A DNA stretch of 55,390 nucleotides. It comes from Acidimicrobiia bacterium (lineage in GTDB: Bacteria; Actinomycetota; Acidimicrobiia; Spongiisociales; UBA5794). A program made the position numbers and the translations under genes. This document shows positions 21,518 through 31,630 of the stretch, in pieces; the first letter of the stretch is position 1; every line of letters starts with the position of its first letter. The DNA is taken from the NCBI GenBank assembly GCA_030066875.1, contig JASJAS010000004.1, positions 1 to 55,390 on the forward strand, in the 5' to 3' direction. A model generated the notes under the pieces. The model saw only the letters and a list, made by a program, of their open reading frames with translations. It did no database searches and was not told the origin of the DNA.

Positions 21518-22830
21518 GGTGTGACCTCCTCGACAACATCGACAACTTGATCGATGACCAATTCCCCGAACCCGACGTGCGCCTCCAGCTCAACCAACCC
21601 GGTTCCCTCGTAGACACGATTGCGTTGCACGTTGATGTTGTCGGAGTCCGGCTGGCCGAGACGACTCCCGCGTTGTCCGTCTAGGAACATTTCGCCGGCG
21701 TCGACCTTGGCCACAGCATCGACGCCGAGTCCAGGCGGCAACTTCACCTCGAGCCTGCCAAACACGACGCTGGCCTCGAGGGTCACGACTTCATCGTCGG
21801 CTAGTTCGAGGTCCGTCAAGTCGAGGATCATCTGCCCGGCGATCAATCGGTATTCGTTGTTGACCTCGGCCGCGTTGGTCGGCACGTGCCGCACGTCGCC
21901 GAAACCTCCCTCGAATGGCACCTTGAGCAGGGCCATGGCGATGAGCAGGGGCGCCATGATCAGCCCCACGACGATGAGCCAGCGTGCTCTGCCGAAGAAA
22001 CTGGAGATAAGCAGGGCGCCGCCAAAGACAACCAGGATTGCCGCCGCATAGTGGCGCAACGTCAACTCGAACCACCCGGCGGAGTGGCCAACACCCATGA
22101 TGCCGACGACGATCAGCGCCGTTGCCAACGCAAACCTGCCCAGCACAGAGGTCTCCTTCGGAACGCGGGGCCGCGGCTGGAATGCCGGGTCGGGAGGCGG
22201 GGGCGGAGGCGGCGGAGTCACCGGATAGCTGGGCTCGTCGCTCCGCCACGACGAGTCCTTCCAGGAGGGTTCATCCTCCCAGCCTGTGTCTTCGATTTGG
22301 GGTTCATCTTCCACCAAGGCGGACGACGTCGGTACGACAGCTTCGACCTCAGCGGCAGGCGGTGTGGTTGATGCGAACTGCACCGGAGGTGGCTCTTCAC
22401 CTTGGGGTTTGGCGGAACGTCCGATGTCGCCGCGGTAGAGCAGAACGCCGGCGGCTACCAGGGCAGCCGCGAAGATCAACTCGCCTCTGATAACCCCCGT
22501 GTTGCCGAGAACGATCATTCCCGCGATGGCGATCAACCCGATACCGACCCAGCTGCTGACACCGCGCAGGTCACCTGCCTTGTCGGCGGCAATGGACTCG
22601 TGCTCTCCCTCCTCGGGGATCGCCAACCATCCGATGAGGTACAGCAGAATGCCGGAGCCACCGAACAGCGCCAGGACGACAAAGCCGATCCGGATCCAGG
22701 CGACATCGACACCTAGGTAGCGAGCTAGACCGGACGCCACGCCGGCGACGGCGCGGTCGCTGCGCAGCCGTTCGAGGCGCGGCCGTGGCGGCGTCTGCGA
22801 CTGATGCTCGGTCTGTTCGGTGTTTTTCAT
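21514..22830 (-). CDS. PspC-domain membrane protein with LiaF-like C-terminal domain
   Basis: A 438-residue protein. Residues about 18-75 form a PspC domain (LRSDRAVAGVASGLARYLGVDVAWIRIGFVVLALFGGSGILLYLIGWLAIPE), then two hydrophobic segments, an acidic Pro-rich linker with eight consecutive prolines near residue 210, a second membrane block, and a beta-helical LiaF/DUF4097-like C-domain (EVNNEYRLIAGQMILDLTD ... VVFGRLEVKLPPG). In firmicutes LiaF-type domains restrain a cell-envelope two-component system. The ATG at 22830 has GAGG just upstream. It is divergent from a histidine kinase that itself carries a PspC domain, suggesting it is both target and modulator. Confidence 0.85.
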   Translation of the reverse strand: MKNTEQTEHQSQTPPRPRLERLRSDRAVAGVASGLARYLGVDVAWIRIGFVVLALFGGSGILLYLIGWLAIPEEGEHESIAADKAGDLRGVSSWVGIGLIAIAGMIVLGNTGVIRGELIFAAALVAAGVLLYRGDIGRSAKPQGEEPPPVQFASTTPPAAEVEAVVPTSSALVEDEPQIEDTGWEDEPSWKDSSWRSDEPSYPVTPPPPPPPPDPAFQPRPRVPKETSVLGRFALATALIVVGIMGVGHSAGWFELTLRHYAAAILVVFGGALLISSFFGRARWLIVVGLIMAPLLIAMALLKVPFEGGFGDVRHVPTNAAEVNNEYRLIAGQMILDLTDLELADDEVVTLEASVVFGRLEVKLPPGLGVDAVAKVDAGEMFLDGQRGSRLGQPDSDNINVQRNRVYEGTGLVELEAHVGFGELVIDQVVDVVEEVTP

Positions 22831-22962
22831 GGCCTCAAGATGCCATCCTGGGGCGGCACAGCCTATCGGGAAATACCCTGATCGCACCCTGAGACCCCCG
22901 AAGTAACCGTGGGGACACTCCTGGTTGTCGCAGCGGGCCATCCTGTGACAACATCAAGCTAA

Positions 22963-24162
22963 ATGGATACCGGCGAACGAACCACAGAAGAAGACTCCGC
23001 GAACCCGGGCCTGCTCGACAGGGTTCGCCGCTTTGTCGTGCGCCGGCCAACGGATCGGGTCATCCTCGGACTGGCCGGCGGAATCGCCGATCGGGTCGGG
23101 GTCCCCGATGCCTACGTTAGGGCCGCGTTCGTCTCGCTGTCCCTGGCCGGCGGAGCCGGGATCATCCTCTACCTCATTGGCTCGGCGATCGCCATCGAGT
23201 CGGACGAGGAGCCCGCCGAACCGGCCGCGATGAGACAGGTTGTAGCCCTCTCCCTGCTGTTTCTTGGCCTGATGGTCTTCTTCCGTGGCCTGGATCTGTG
23301 GTTCGGTGACAGCGTTGTCTGGTCGGGGACGCTGCTCGCCTTCGGCGGTGCCGCCATGTGGGACCGAACCAATCTCTTCGACGCAACCGAATCCGGCATC
23401 GCTCCCAGCCGAATGCGCATCGCCGTCGGCGCCCTGCTCTTGTTGGCGGGTTTCGCCAGCTTCTCGAGCGGAATCGACGCGATCGAGTCGATGGGCCCCG
23501 CCGTCACGGCTGCAGCGCTGACTGCCGCCGGTTTCACGATTATCTTCGGGCCGTGGGTGACGTCACTGGCGCGCGACCTGAGCGAGGAACGGCGCAACCG
23601 CATCCGATCCGACGAACGCAGCGACATGGCGGCTCATCTCCACGACTCGGTCCTCCAGACCCTGGCGCTGATCCAGCGTTCTGACGATCCGAAGCGCATG
23701 GTCACGCTGGCCCGGGCTCAGGAACGTGATTTGCGCAACTGGCTCTACGGAAGCGAGGACGGAACCGCGACCGGTTTGCGCCAGGCTCTCCAGAACGCCG
23801 CCGGCAGTGTCGAGGCCAAACAGGACGTTCCGGTGGAGGTCGTCATCGTCGGCGACATGCCGCTCGCCGCCGGTAGCGCGGCGTTGGTCGCTGCGACCGG
23901 AGAGGCCATGACCAACGCCGCCAAGCACAGCGGCGCCACCAAGGTCTCTGTGTTTGCCGAGGTCCGTGAGGACGCGGTCGAGGTATTCGTCACCGATCAG
24001 GGAACCGGTTTCGACAAGGGGCAAATCGATCCCGATCGACACGGCATTGTCGACTCGATCCAAGGCAGGATGAAACGTCACGGCGGCGAAGCGGAAATCA
24101 CGAGCGAACCGGGAGAGGGCACAGAAGTACGGCTTATGCTCCCCAGAGGTACCCATGACTGA
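22963..24162 (+). CDS. Sensor histidine kinase with N-terminal PspC domain (NarL/LiaS class)
   Basis: A 399-residue membrane kinase. A PspC domain at about 25-85 is followed by about four hydrophobic segments, then the HisKA_3 dimerisation motif AAHLHDSVLQTLALI (phospho-acceptor His near residue 225) and a HATPase with ATGEAMTNAAKHSGA (N box), VTDQGTGFD (G1) and GEGTEVRLMLP. The response regulator start overlaps its end by 8 bp. It likely monitors membrane or envelope stress and controls the divergent PspC/LiaF-like operon. Confidence 0.9.
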   Translation: MDTGERTTEEDSANPGLLDRVRRFVVRRPTDRVILGLAGGIADRVGVPDAYVRAAFVSLSLAGGAGIILYLIGSAIAIESDEEPAEPAAMRQVVALSLLFLGLMVFFRGLDLWFGDSVVWSGTLLAFGGAAMWDRTNLFDATESGIAPSRMRIAVGALLLLAGFASFSSGIDAIESMGPAVTAAALTAAGFTIIFGPWVTSLARDLSEERRNRIRSDERSDMAAHLHDSVLQTLALIQRSDDPKRMVTLARAQERDLRNWLYGSEDGTATGLRQALQNAAGSVEAKQDVPVEVVIVGDMPLAAGSAALVAATGEAMTNAAKHSGATKVSVFAEVREDAVEVFVTDQGTGFDKGQIDPDRHGIVDSIQGRMKRHGGEAEITSEPGEGTEVRLMLPRGTHD

Positions 24163-24793
24163 AATCAATCTCTTTCTCGTAGACGACCACAAACTGTTCC
24201 TGACCGGCGTCGAAACCGAACTCTCGGAACAGTTCCCGATCGTCGGAACCGCCGGAGATGTCGATGAGGCAATTGGGGCCATCAGACGCAGCGAACCGGA
24301 TGTAGTCCTTGTCGACGTTCACATGCCGGGTGGGGGCGGCGTAACCGTCATCCGCAACGTGCTCGAGTCGCACCCCGACACGAAATTCCTCGCCCTGTCG
24401 GTTTCGGATTCGCCCGAGGACGTCATCGCCATGATCCGCGCCGGCGCCCGTGGCTACGTGACCAAGTCGATAGCGCCTGCCGAGTTGGTCGATGCGGTCA
24501 AACGCGTGGCCGAGGGCGACGCGGTGTTCTCACCTCGTCTCGCCGGGTTTGTGCTAGATGCGTTCGGCGGCGCCATTTCCCCCGCCAGCGATCCCGAACT
24601 GGATCAGCTGACTCCTCGGGAGAAGGAGGTCTTGCGTCTCATAGCCCGGGGCTTGGCGTACAAGCAGGTGGCACGCAAGCTCTCGATATCGATCAAGACC
24701 GTCGAAACCCACGTGTCCTCGGTGCTGAGGAAGCTCCAACTCTCCAGCCGACACGAGCTTGCCCGCTGGGCATCGGACCGACGCATCGTCTAG
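24155..24793 (+). CDS. NarL/LuxR-type response regulator
   Basis: A 212-residue regulator. The receiver domain has FLVDDHKLF, the phosphoacceptor in VVLVDVHMPGGGG (Asp near 52) and the conserved lysine in GYVTKSIAPAEL. A LuxR helix-turn-helix follows (LTPREKEVLRLIARGLAYKQVARKLSISIKTVETHVSSVLRKL). It overlaps the PspC-kinase gene and is clearly its partner. The divergent operon at 21275-22830 is the most likely target. Confidence 0.93.
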   Translation: MTEINLFLVDDHKLFLTGVETELSEQFPIVGTAGDVDEAIGAIRRSEPDVVLVDVHMPGGGGVTVIRNVLESHPDTKFLALSVSDSPEDVIAMIRAGARGYVTKSIAPAELVDAVKRVAEGDAVFSPRLAGFVLDAFGGAISPASDPELDQLTPREKEVLRLIARGLAYKQVARKLSISIKTVETHVSSVLRKLQLSSRHELARWASDRRIV

Positions 24794-24881
24794 CGCCCGC
24801 CACCCCGGCCGAAGTGACTAGACCGAATGATCCGCACACAATGATTCTCGGGATAATCGATGATCTGGCCGATCATCCCCC

Positions 24882-25928
24882 ATGGCAGACAGGCGTCCTA
24901 GCCGGCAGCGCTGGATAGGGATACTCGTAGCGGGCATGGCAGCGGCTATAGCCGTGGCTCCGCTTGCCCTTGCTCTGGCTGTTCGCGACTCAACCGGCTC
25001 GTTACGAGAAACGCTCTTCGTAGCCGCCGCGTTGTTGTGGATGCTGGGCGTGGTCATCTACCGCGGTGTCTCGATTGCCCACGAGCGTTGGCGCCGACGC
25101 ATCCTCCGCCAAGAGATCGCAGAGATTCGTCAGGCACGGCTGGACTCAAGCGAAGCGTTTCAGGAATCGATGCGCGAGCAGATCGCCATTCTCGACCGCA
25201 TCGTTGAGATCACCGACTCTCTCCTCACCGACGGGATCATCGACCCGATGACCGCTCTGGAGAACGTGCGGCTGGTCACATCCCACGCCCACCATGCCAA
25301 GGGTCTCGCCGAAGATGCCATCGCTGAGGTCCGCATCGAGACCGGTTCGACAACATTCGAGGTATCAGCGGTCGGCATCCGCACCGAGATAGAGGACGTC
25401 ACGGCTCAGTTCATCCGCGCCGGTCAGCAGATTGCTACGAGCGGACCGCAAAGCTTTGCCGAAACCGATCCGGCGGTGTTCCGGATAGTCATCCGAAACC
25501 TCATCTCGAGGGCAATCGAGTTCCGGGCCGAGGAGATTGACGTCTCGGTTGCCCGAGACGGCGATCGGGTCATCTGTACAGTTGCGGACGACGGCGACGA
25601 CCGGTCCAGATACGGGCTGTCCACAGTGTCTCCGGTCAGCCGGGCCTTGACCAATGCGGTGGGGGCAACACTCGAGGCTGGATATGCGCTCGGTTGGAAT
25701 CGCTACAGCATGATTCTTCCCGCAGCCGAACCACAAAGACCACAGCGCCGCTCTCTCGATCCGCTCGACGTTCTAGGAGACAGACCTCGCGACGAGGCCA
25801 CAGCCGAGCCTACCCAAGAGGGCCCGATGCGCGACAAGAACGGGTCCATCGTATTTCACCCGGACGCCGACCGAACGTCGACTGAGTCGGTCGCCTCCCG
25901 CCGGAGGGAATCGGCACCGGCTCGATAG
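24882..25928 (+). CDS. Degenerate sensor-kinase-like membrane protein
   Basis: A 348-residue protein with two N-terminal hydrophobic segments (about 12-32 and 42-60), a helical region (residues about 75-150) and a HATPase-like domain. The latter shows [15 protein letters not shown] as an N box and VADDGDD as a G1 box, but the later glycine-rich boxes are weak. No clear phospho-acceptor H-E/D motif is seen in the helical region, although SHAHH is present. The long polar C-terminus (about 270-348) is predicted disordered. It may be an ATP-binding sensor without kinase activity, or a partner of the kinase upstream. It follows the response regulator by 88 bp. Confidence 0.6.
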   Translation: MADRRPSRQRWIGILVAGMAAAIAVAPLALALAVRDSTGSLRETLFVAAALLWMLGVVIYRGVSIAHERWRRRILRQEIAEIRQARLDSSEAFQESMREQIAILDRIVEITDSLLTDGIIDPMTALENVRLVTSHAHHAKGLAEDAIAEVRIETGSTTFEVSAVGIRTEIEDVTAQFIRAGQQIATSGPQSFAETDPAVFRIVIRNLISRAIEFRAEEIDVSVARDGDRVICTVADDGDDRSRYGLSTVSPVSRALTNAVGATLEAGYALGWNRYSMILPAAEPQRPQRRSLDPLDVLGDRPRDEATAEPTQEGPMRDKNGSIVFHPDADRTSTESVASRRRESAPAR

Positions 25929-25947
25929 AATCAGCGCGGGAGGCGAT

Positions 25948-27135
25948 ATGGACGCAGCATTTCTCGCGCAACTCGAGGCCCGGACCGAGGAACTCCACGA
26001 GTCGGGGTTGTTCAAGGAAGAGCGCAGAATCGCCTCACCTCAGCAAGCAGTGATCACCCTTGATGACGGCACTGAGGTGATCAACATGTGCGCCAACAAC
26101 TATCTCGGCCTGGCCAACCACCCAGCCCTCGTAGATGCAGCCGCCGCGGCCGTGCACAAGTACGGCTACGGCATGTCGTCGGTGCGTTTCATTTGCGGCA
26201 CGCAGACCATTCACAAGAAGCTCGAAACGGAGCTGAGTTCCTTCCTAGGGACGGACGACACAATCCTCTACTCATCATGCTTCGACGCCAACGGCGGGCT
26301 GTTCGAGACATTGCTGGGTCCGGACGATGCGGTGATCTCCGACGCGCTCAACCATGCTTCGATTATCGACGGGGTCCGGCTGTGCAAAGCGCAGCGCTTC
26401 CGCTACGCGAACAACGACATGGCCGACCTGGAAGCGAAACTGCGGGACGCGGCCGACGCCGAACACAAGATCATCGCCACCGACGGGGTGTTCTCGATGG
26501 ACGGAATCATCGCCGACCTAGCTGCGATCTGCGACCTCGCGGACGACTACGGAGCAATGGTGATGGTCGACGACTCGCATGCAGTCGGGTTCGTCGGCGA
26601 CCACGGCGGCGGCACGCCCGAGTACTGCGGGGTAATGGGACGGGTCGACATCATCACCGGGACCTTGGGGAAGGCTCTGGGCGGCGCCTCGGGCGGGTAC
26701 ACCGCCGGTCGCAAGGAGATCATCGCGTGGCTGCGGCAGCGATCCCGGCCTTACCTCTTCTCCAATTCACTGGCGCCGATGATCACGGCTACGTCGATTG
26801 CAGCGCTCGACTTGTTGCGCGAATCGGACACCCTTCGGACAACACTGCAGGACAATTCGAGCCGGTTCCGGGCGGGCATGGAGGCCGCAGGTTTCACTCT
26901 GGCGGGTGCCGATCATCCCATCATTCCGGTGATGCTGGGTGATGCCCGGGTCGCGACCGAAATGGCCGACCGCCTCCTGGCAGAAGGCATCTATGTCATC
27001 GGCTTCTCCTTTCCGGTTGTTCCTCGCGGAGAAGCGCGAATCAGAACGCAGATGTCGGCAGCGCATACCGATGAGCATGTCGATCGAGCCATCGAGGCAT
27101 TCACCAAGGTAGGCAGCGAACTGGGAGTCATTTGA
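25948..27135 (+). CDS. kbl: Glycine C-acetyltransferase (2-amino-3-ketobutyrate CoA ligase)
   Basis: A 395-residue PLP enzyme of the alpha-oxoamine synthase family at full length. It has [32 protein letters not shown], the PLP-binding [19 protein letters not shown] and the lysine in [15 protein letters not shown] (Lys242). It splits 2-amino-3-oxobutyrate with CoA into glycine and acetyl-CoA. It precedes tdh by one base, forming the threonine-to-glycine pathway. GGGAGG precedes the ATG. Confidence 0.95.
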   Translation: MDAAFLAQLEARTEELHESGLFKEERRIASPQQAVITLDDGTEVINMCANNYLGLANHPALVDAAAAAVHKYGYGMSSVRFICGTQTIHKKLETELSSFLGTDDTILYSSCFDANGGLFETLLGPDDAVISDALNHASIIDGVRLCKAQRFRYANNDMADLEAKLRDAADAEHKIIATDGVFSMDGIIADLAAICDLADDYGAMVMVDDSHAVGFVGDHGGGTPEYCGVMGRVDIITGTLGKALGGASGGYTAGRKEIIAWLRQRSRPYLFSNSLAPMITATSIAALDLLRESDTLRTTLQDNSSRFRAGMEAAGFTLAGADHPIIPVMLGDARVATEMADRLLAEGIYVIGFSFPVVPRGEARIRTQMSAAHTDEHVDRAIEAFTKVGSELGVI

Positions 27136-27136
27136 G

Positions 27137-28159
27137 ATGAGGGCACTGGTCAAGGCGAAGGCCGAGCCCGGAATCTGGCTCGAGGACATCCCCGTGCCGG
27201 CGATTGGCCACAACGATGTGCGTATCAAGATCAGCAAAACGGCAGTGTGTGGCACCGATCTGCACATCGTCAACTGGGACGCATGGGCGCAGGCGACCAT
27301 TCCGGTCGGGATGCAGATCGGGCACGAGTTCGTCGGCGTGATCGACGAGGTCGGCTCGGAGGTCCGGGGAATGAAAGTCGGACAACGGGTCTCCGGCGAG
27401 GGCCACGTCACCTGCGGCCATTGTCGCAACTGTCGCGCCGGCCGCCGTCGCTTCTGCCGCAATACGGTCGGCGTTGGCGTCAACCGGCCTGGCGCGTTTG
27501 CGGATTATCTCGTCATCCCTGCGGTCAACGCCTTCCCCATCCCGGACGAGATCCCTGATCGCATTGCAACCATCCTGGATCCGCTGGGCAACGCCACCCA
27601 TACTGCGCTCTCCTACAACCTGGTCGGCGAGGATGTGCTGATAACCGGGGCCGGACCGATCGGAATGATGGCGGTGGCCATTGCCCGCCACTCGGGCGCC
27701 CGCTACATCGTGATCACCGACGTCAACGACTACCGGCTCGAGATTGCGGCAACGATGGGTGCCGACAGAGCGGTCAACGCCAGTGAAGACCTCGAAGTGA
27801 CGATGCGCGACCTTGGCATGACGGAAGGCTTCGACATCGGCATGGAGATGTCGGGATCGCATAGCGCCTTGCACGAGATGCTCGAAGTCATGAACCACGG
27901 CTCGGCGGTAGCTCTATTGGGCATTCCGCCTGAGGAGGCGCCGATGGACTGGAATACCATCATCTTCAAGGGCCTAACCATGAAGGGCATCTACGGGCGG
28001 CGCATGTTCGAGGACTGGTATCTGATGACGGCAATGCTGCACACCGGTCTCGACGTGTCCCCGGTGATCACGCACGAGTTCGATGTATCGCAATTCGATG
28101 AAGCCATCGAAGTGATGCGCACCGGCCACTGCGCCAAGGTGATTCTCGACTGGGCTTGA
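27137..28159 (+). CDS. tdh: L-threonine 3-dehydrogenase
   Basis: A 340-residue zinc-dependent medium-chain dehydrogenase with a catalytic-zinc cysteine in [23 protein letters not shown], structural-zinc cysteines in [18 protein letters not shown] and the NAD-binding [23 protein letters not shown]. It oxidises L-threonine to 2-amino-3-oxobutyrate, the substrate of the enzyme encoded just upstream, with one base between stop and start. The C-terminal [16 protein letters not shown] is characteristic of Tdh. Confidence 0.95.
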   Translation: MRALVKAKAEPGIWLEDIPVPAIGHNDVRIKISKTAVCGTDLHIVNWDAWAQATIPVGMQIGHEFVGVIDEVGSEVRGMKVGQRVSGEGHVTCGHCRNCRAGRRRFCRNTVGVGVNRPGAFADYLVIPAVNAFPIPDEIPDRIATILDPLGNATHTALSYNLVGEDVLITGAGPIGMMAVAIARHSGARYIVITDVNDYRLEIAATMGADRAVNASEDLEVTMRDLGMTEGFDIGMEMSGSHSALHEMLEVMNHGSAVALLGIPPEEAPMDWNTIIFKGLTMKGIYGRRMFEDWYLMTAMLHTGLDVSPVITHEFDVSQFDEAIEVMRTGHCAKVILDWA

Positions 28160-28212
28160 CGCCCCTGGAACCAACCTGCAGTTATGCGCTGCAAACTCGA
28201 TGGAGCCACACC

Positions 28213-28218
28213 TACACT
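28213..28218 (+). promoter_or_regulatory. Leaderless -10 box of the Rrf2-family gene
   Basis: TACACT ends seven bases before the ATG at 28226, which supports that start over the ATG at 28184. Confidence 0.5.
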
Positions 28219-28225
28219 GCCCGCC

Positions 28226-28684
28226 ATGAAGATTGTCCCTACTCGCCGAACCGACTACGGAGTACGTGCGCTGATCAACCTCGCCCAGCATCATCCGGAA
28301 GGGCAGGCAGCACCGGCGATCTCGAGCGATATGGACATTCCCGTCGGCTTCCTGCGCCAGGTGCTTCAGGAGTTGGGCCGGGCCGGCCTGGTCAGTTCGC
28401 AGCCCGGTCGAACCGGCGGATACGCGCTCGCCAAGGAGCCCGACACCATCACACTGCACGACATCATCGAAGCGCTCGAAGGCCCCGCCGAGGAACCCGC
28501 ATGCGCTCTCGACGGTGGCCCTTGCCACTGGGAACGAGCTTGCGCCATCCATTGGATCTGGCTTGCCGCACGTGATGCGTTTACCGAAAAACTGCAGAGC
28601 GCGACTCTGGCGCAGATTGCGTCCGATGATGCCCAGCTACGTGCTGGAACTCTCCCGGCGCCGTTGGTCGAGAAGCACCGCTAG
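28226..28684 (+). CDS. Rrf2-family transcriptional regulator with three-cysteine cluster motif
   Basis: A 152-residue regulator. It has the N-terminal RRTDYGVRALINLAQ and helix-turn-helix VGFLRQVLQELGRAGLV, then GRTGGYALAK, and a cysteine segment with C-x7-C-x5-C (ACALDGGPCHWERAC). The last resembles the Fe-S ligands of NsrR and IscR-type proteins. It may therefore sense iron-sulfur status, nitric oxide or oxygen. It is read from its own leaderless promoter, 66 bp behind tdh, so threonine catabolism is a possible but unproven target. Confidence 0.88.
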   Translation: MKIVPTRRTDYGVRALINLAQHHPEGQAAPAISSDMDIPVGFLRQVLQELGRAGLVSSQPGRTGGYALAKEPDTITLHDIIEALEGPAEEPACALDGGPCHWERACAIHWIWLAARDAFTEKLQSATLAQIASDDAQLRAGTLPAPLVEKHR

Positions 28685-28689
28685 CGGGA

Positions 28690-29517
28690 TCAACCGGCCG
28701 ACAGCGTCGGCGCCGCAGCCGCGAAAACCGCCCGGGCGTAGTCGAGCAGAAGCTCTCCCGGCGATTCCGCCGCCAGTAGTTCGTCGTAGTAGAGGATCGA
28801 GCCTTCCCAACCCTCGGTGTGCCAGGCGGCGGGCCCGGGAAGGGCCTGCTCGGTCAAGGACAGGTCAAATGGCCACGGATTCGAGTAGAAGTAGGCCCGT
28901 CCTTCCGGGTAGAAGCCCAGGTTGAGCTGCGCCGGGGTTTCCTTGGTTTCCCCATGCTCCTCATACTTCTCGGTTCTGGTACCAAACCACTCGAAGGCGA
29001 GATCGAAGCCGTGCGGCCAGATCTGGAGCGGCCCGACAGGTCCTTCGAGGGCCGAGCGGTGCAGCTCCAGGTTGTGATCGATGTTGACCAGCACGCTGAA
29101 GAACGCTGCAGCGGCCGCGGGGTCGTAGACCCGGGCCTCGTCGTTTGCGTACTTCTCCCGGGCGTAGTCGCCTTCGACCCCGAGCTTCGCCACCAGTTCA
29201 ACGAGCTGATCCCCGAACTCGGCGCCCGTCAATCCGGCCGCCATCGAGAGCGCGTGCCGCACCCCTGAGCTTGTTTCGAGAACCACTTCGTGGTTGCGCA
29301 GGTCCATTCGCAATTGAAACGTGCCCCCGCCGGGAAGCGGCATGGTGTCTGTGGTCAGCCCGGTCGGCCGCACCTTGAGACTGATGTGCCACCATCTGTC
29401 GTTGGGGACGGCGTGTGCGCGAGGAATCACCCCGACCGCGTTGGCGTAGAGATGGAGCGTGGCTCGGGTTGCCTCCCACTCGTCCGGCAACGGAGTTAGC
29501 GGTAGCAGATGGGTCAT
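28690..29517 (-). CDS. DUF5996 family protein
   Basis: A 275-residue protein: PLPDEWEATRATLHLYANAVGVIPRAHAVPNDRWWHISLKV at the N-terminus, IDHNLELH in the middle and FYPEGRAYFYSNPWPF near the C-terminus are blocks I associate with the DUF5996 family. No enzymatic function is established for it. There is no signal peptide. The ATG at 29517 has AAGAGGC upstream. It is divergent from the gamma-carbonic anhydrase gene by 62 bp. Confidence 0.75.
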   Translation of the reverse strand: MTHLLPLTPLPDEWEATRATLHLYANAVGVIPRAHAVPNDRWWHISLKVRPTGLTTDTMPLPGGGTFQLRMDLRNHEVVLETSSGVRHALSMAAGLTGAEFGDQLVELVAKLGVEGDYAREKYANDEARVYDPAAAAAFFSVLVNIDHNLELHRSALEGPVGPLQIWPHGFDLAFEWFGTRTEKYEEHGETKETPAQLNLGFYPEGRAYFYSNPWPFDLSLTEQALPGPAAWHTEGWEGSILYYDELLAAESPGELLLDYARAVFAAAAPTLSAG

Positions 29518-29579
29518 GCGTCTTGCCTCTTGTTTGACTTCAGTTTGTTCAAGTGGCCGGCTCTCGCTTTCATTCCCTC

Positions 29580-30098
29580 ATGAGCGAACTCGCCATTCCT
29601 GATCCACAGGTTCACCCGACAGCTTTTGTCGCCCCTTCGGCGGTGCTGCACGGTGATATCACCGTCGATGCCCTGGCCGTCATTATGTTCGGCACTGTGA
29701 TACGGGCTGAACTCGATGCAGTGCGGATCGGCAGAGAGACGAACATCCAGGACAACTGTGTCGTACACGTCGATGAGTTATTCCCGGCGACGTTGGGGCG
29801 ACGCGTCACAGTCGGCCATGCTGCCATCGTCCACGGAGCGACCGTCGGCGACCACTGCCTGGTTGGCATTGGATCCCGGGTCCTCAACGGCGCCACCATG
29901 GGAGAGGGTTCTTGGCTCGCTGCCGGCTCCATTCTCACCGAAGGCAAGAGTATTCCCCCTTGGACCCTGGCCATGGGAATCCCGGCAAAGCCGGTACGGG
30001 AGTTGACGGAACCCGAGATCGGCTATCAGAGCGACGGTGTTGATCACTACCTGCGCTTTGGCGCCGCATACGCTCGCATGTTTGGTTCGCCCGATTAG
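29580..30098 (+). CDS. Gamma-class carbonic anhydrase-like hexapeptide-repeat protein
   Basis: A 172-residue left-handed beta-helix protein with hexapeptide turns (AVLHGDITVDALAVIMFGTVIRAELDAVRIG). Metal-ligand histidines are in NIQDNCVVHVDE, TVGHAAIVHGATVGDHCLVGIG. The C-terminal IPPWTLAMGIPAKPVRELTEPE is typical of the YrdA/CaiE/gamma-CA group. It may hydrate CO2, or only bind zinc. The start at 29580 fits the family N-terminus. The stop overlaps the convergent amidase stop by 4 bp. Confidence 0.88.
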   Translation: MSELAIPDPQVHPTAFVAPSAVLHGDITVDALAVIMFGTVIRAELDAVRIGRETNIQDNCVVHVDELFPATLGRRVTVGHAAIVHGATVGDHCLVGIGSRVLNGATMGEGSWLAAGSILTEGKSIPPWTLAMGIPAKPVRELTEPEIGYQSDGVDHYLRFGAAYARMFGSPD

Positions 30099-31594
30099 AG
30101 AGGCGGTAGACGGCCGGCCCACGGCATCGCTTGCTCGAGCTGGCCGGCAAGGGACAGCAGGGTTGCTTCGGCGCCATGGCGGCCGAGGAAGTGGGTGCCG
30201 ACGGGGAGCCCGGCTTCAGTCCAGTGGGTCGGTACCGACATCGCCGGCATCCCGGTGAAGTTCGCAACCGGAGTGAAGGCGACGTAGTTGACGAGTTGCT
30301 CGACCAGGTCGTTCCACTTGGCGGTTTGGTCGATAGCCCCCAGCTTTGGCGGGGGTGAGCCCAGCACCGGAGTGAGGTGACCGTCGTATGCAGTCAAGAA
30401 GGCCCCGACCTGGTGGGAAATGCGCTGCAACTCGACCTTGGCGGCTTCGAGACCGGCGGGGGTTCGCCGATACGAGCGCCGGGCGAGACCCCAGGTGAAC
30501 GGTTCGAAGGCATCCATTCCAGATTTGCGTTTGTCGAGCCGGGCGATGGTCTTGAGTGTTCGCCAGTCACCGACACTTCTCCGCAATGCCCGGCCCGAAC
30601 GCAGCTTGGAGGCTTCCTCGAGGATGAGGTTGAAGACGCTCTCGGCCATGCCCTCCCAGACGATAAGGAACGCTTCGGCCAAGACTTCCCCATCGACCGG
30701 CGGGGAGTCTTCGACAAGCTCGTGGCCCATATCCTCGAGGGCCGCAGCCGTTGCCTCAACCGCATCGACACATTCGGCGTCGACCCTCCGTCCCCGGAAG
30801 TCATCGACGGAAAAGGCAATCCGCAGCCGCCCCGGATCTGTCGTGACGGCTGCGGCGAATGGGTCTTCAGCAGCTGGCACGTGGTAGGCAGCTCCCGGCA
30901 TACCTTTGTGTGCGGCGTCAAGCAGCGCTGCGCTGTCCCGCACCGAACGGCTCACCGCAAGATCAACCGACAGGTAGTCGGCGGGCGAAGCCGGATATCG
31001 CGGCATCCTCCCCCGGCTCGGCTTGAGTCCAAAAACCCCGCACGCCGACGCCGGGATCCGGATCGAGCCGCCTCCGTCACTGGCGTGAGCCATGGGAACG
31101 AATCCGGCTGCGGTGGCCGCCGCCGCTCCGCCGCTCGAACCGCCTGAGGAATGCGAGGTGTTCCAGGGGTTCCGCGTGGGGCCGTGCAACACCGGCTCAG
31201 TGGTCGGGAGCAGACCGAACTCGGACGAGTTGGTTCTACCGATGGGGATGAACCCGGCGGCTTTGACCCGCCGGATGTACTCGCTGGTGACCCCAGGGCG
31301 GAAGTCCCGCAGCAGCACCGAGCCCATGGTGGCGAGATCGCCCTCGACCAACGCCAGGTCCTTGATCAGAATAGGAACGCCTTGGAACGGCCCCTCCGGC
31401 GCACCGTCCTCAGCAAGCGTGCGCGCTGCCTCGTATTGCTTGTCGATGACGGCGTTGATCTGTGGGTTGTGCTTCTCGACCCGGGCAATGGCCGCCTCCA
31501 CCAACTCCGCCGCCTTTGCCTCTCCCGATCGCACGAGCTCGGCGAGTCCCAAGGCGTCGCACTCGTCGTATTCGGGGAAAGGATCGGTGCCCAT
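30095..31594 (-). CDS. Amidase signature-family enzyme
   Basis: A 499-residue amidase. The catalytic lysine is in VPILIKDLALVEG, the cis-serine and nucleophilic serine are in SHSSGGSSGGAAAATAAGFVPMAHASDGGGSIRIPAS, and further family blocks follow (GLKPSRGRMPRYP). It hydrolyses an amide, possibly of amino acids or nylon-oligomer-like substrates, judged from the family only. The ATG at 31594 lies seven bases after TAAGTT, so the transcript is probably leaderless. A long hairpin lies about 37 bp upstream. Confidence 0.9.
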   Translation of the reverse strand: MGTDPFPEYDECDALGLAELVRSGEAKAAELVEAAIARVEKHNPQINAVIDKQYEAARTLAEDGAPEGPFQGVPILIKDLALVEGDLATMGSVLLRDFRPGVTSEYIRRVKAAGFIPIGRTNSSEFGLLPTTEPVLHGPTRNPWNTSHSSGGSSGGAAAATAAGFVPMAHASDGGGSIRIPASACGVFGLKPSRGRMPRYPASPADYLSVDLAVSRSVRDSAALLDAAHKGMPGAAYHVPAAEDPFAAAVTTDPGRLRIAFSVDDFRGRRVDAECVDAVEATAAALEDMGHELVEDSPPVDGEVLAEAFLIVWEGMAESVFNLILEEASKLRSGRALRRSVGDWRTLKTIARLDKRKSGMDAFEPFTWGLARRSYRRTPAGLEAAKVELQRISHQVGAFLTAYDGHLTPVLGSPPPKLGAIDQTAKWNDLVEQLVNYVAFTPVANFTGMPAMSVPTHWTEAGLPVGTHFLGRHGAEATLLSLAGQLEQAMPWAGRLPPL

Positions 31595-31601
31595 CGGCCC
31601 G

Positions 31602-31607
31602 AACTTA
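31602..31607 (-). promoter_or_regulatory. Leaderless -10 box of the amidase gene
   Basis: TAAGTT on the minus strand ends seven bases before the ATG at 31594. Confidence 0.4.
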
Positions 31608-31630
31608 GCGCGCCCACCCGTCTCCCCCTC

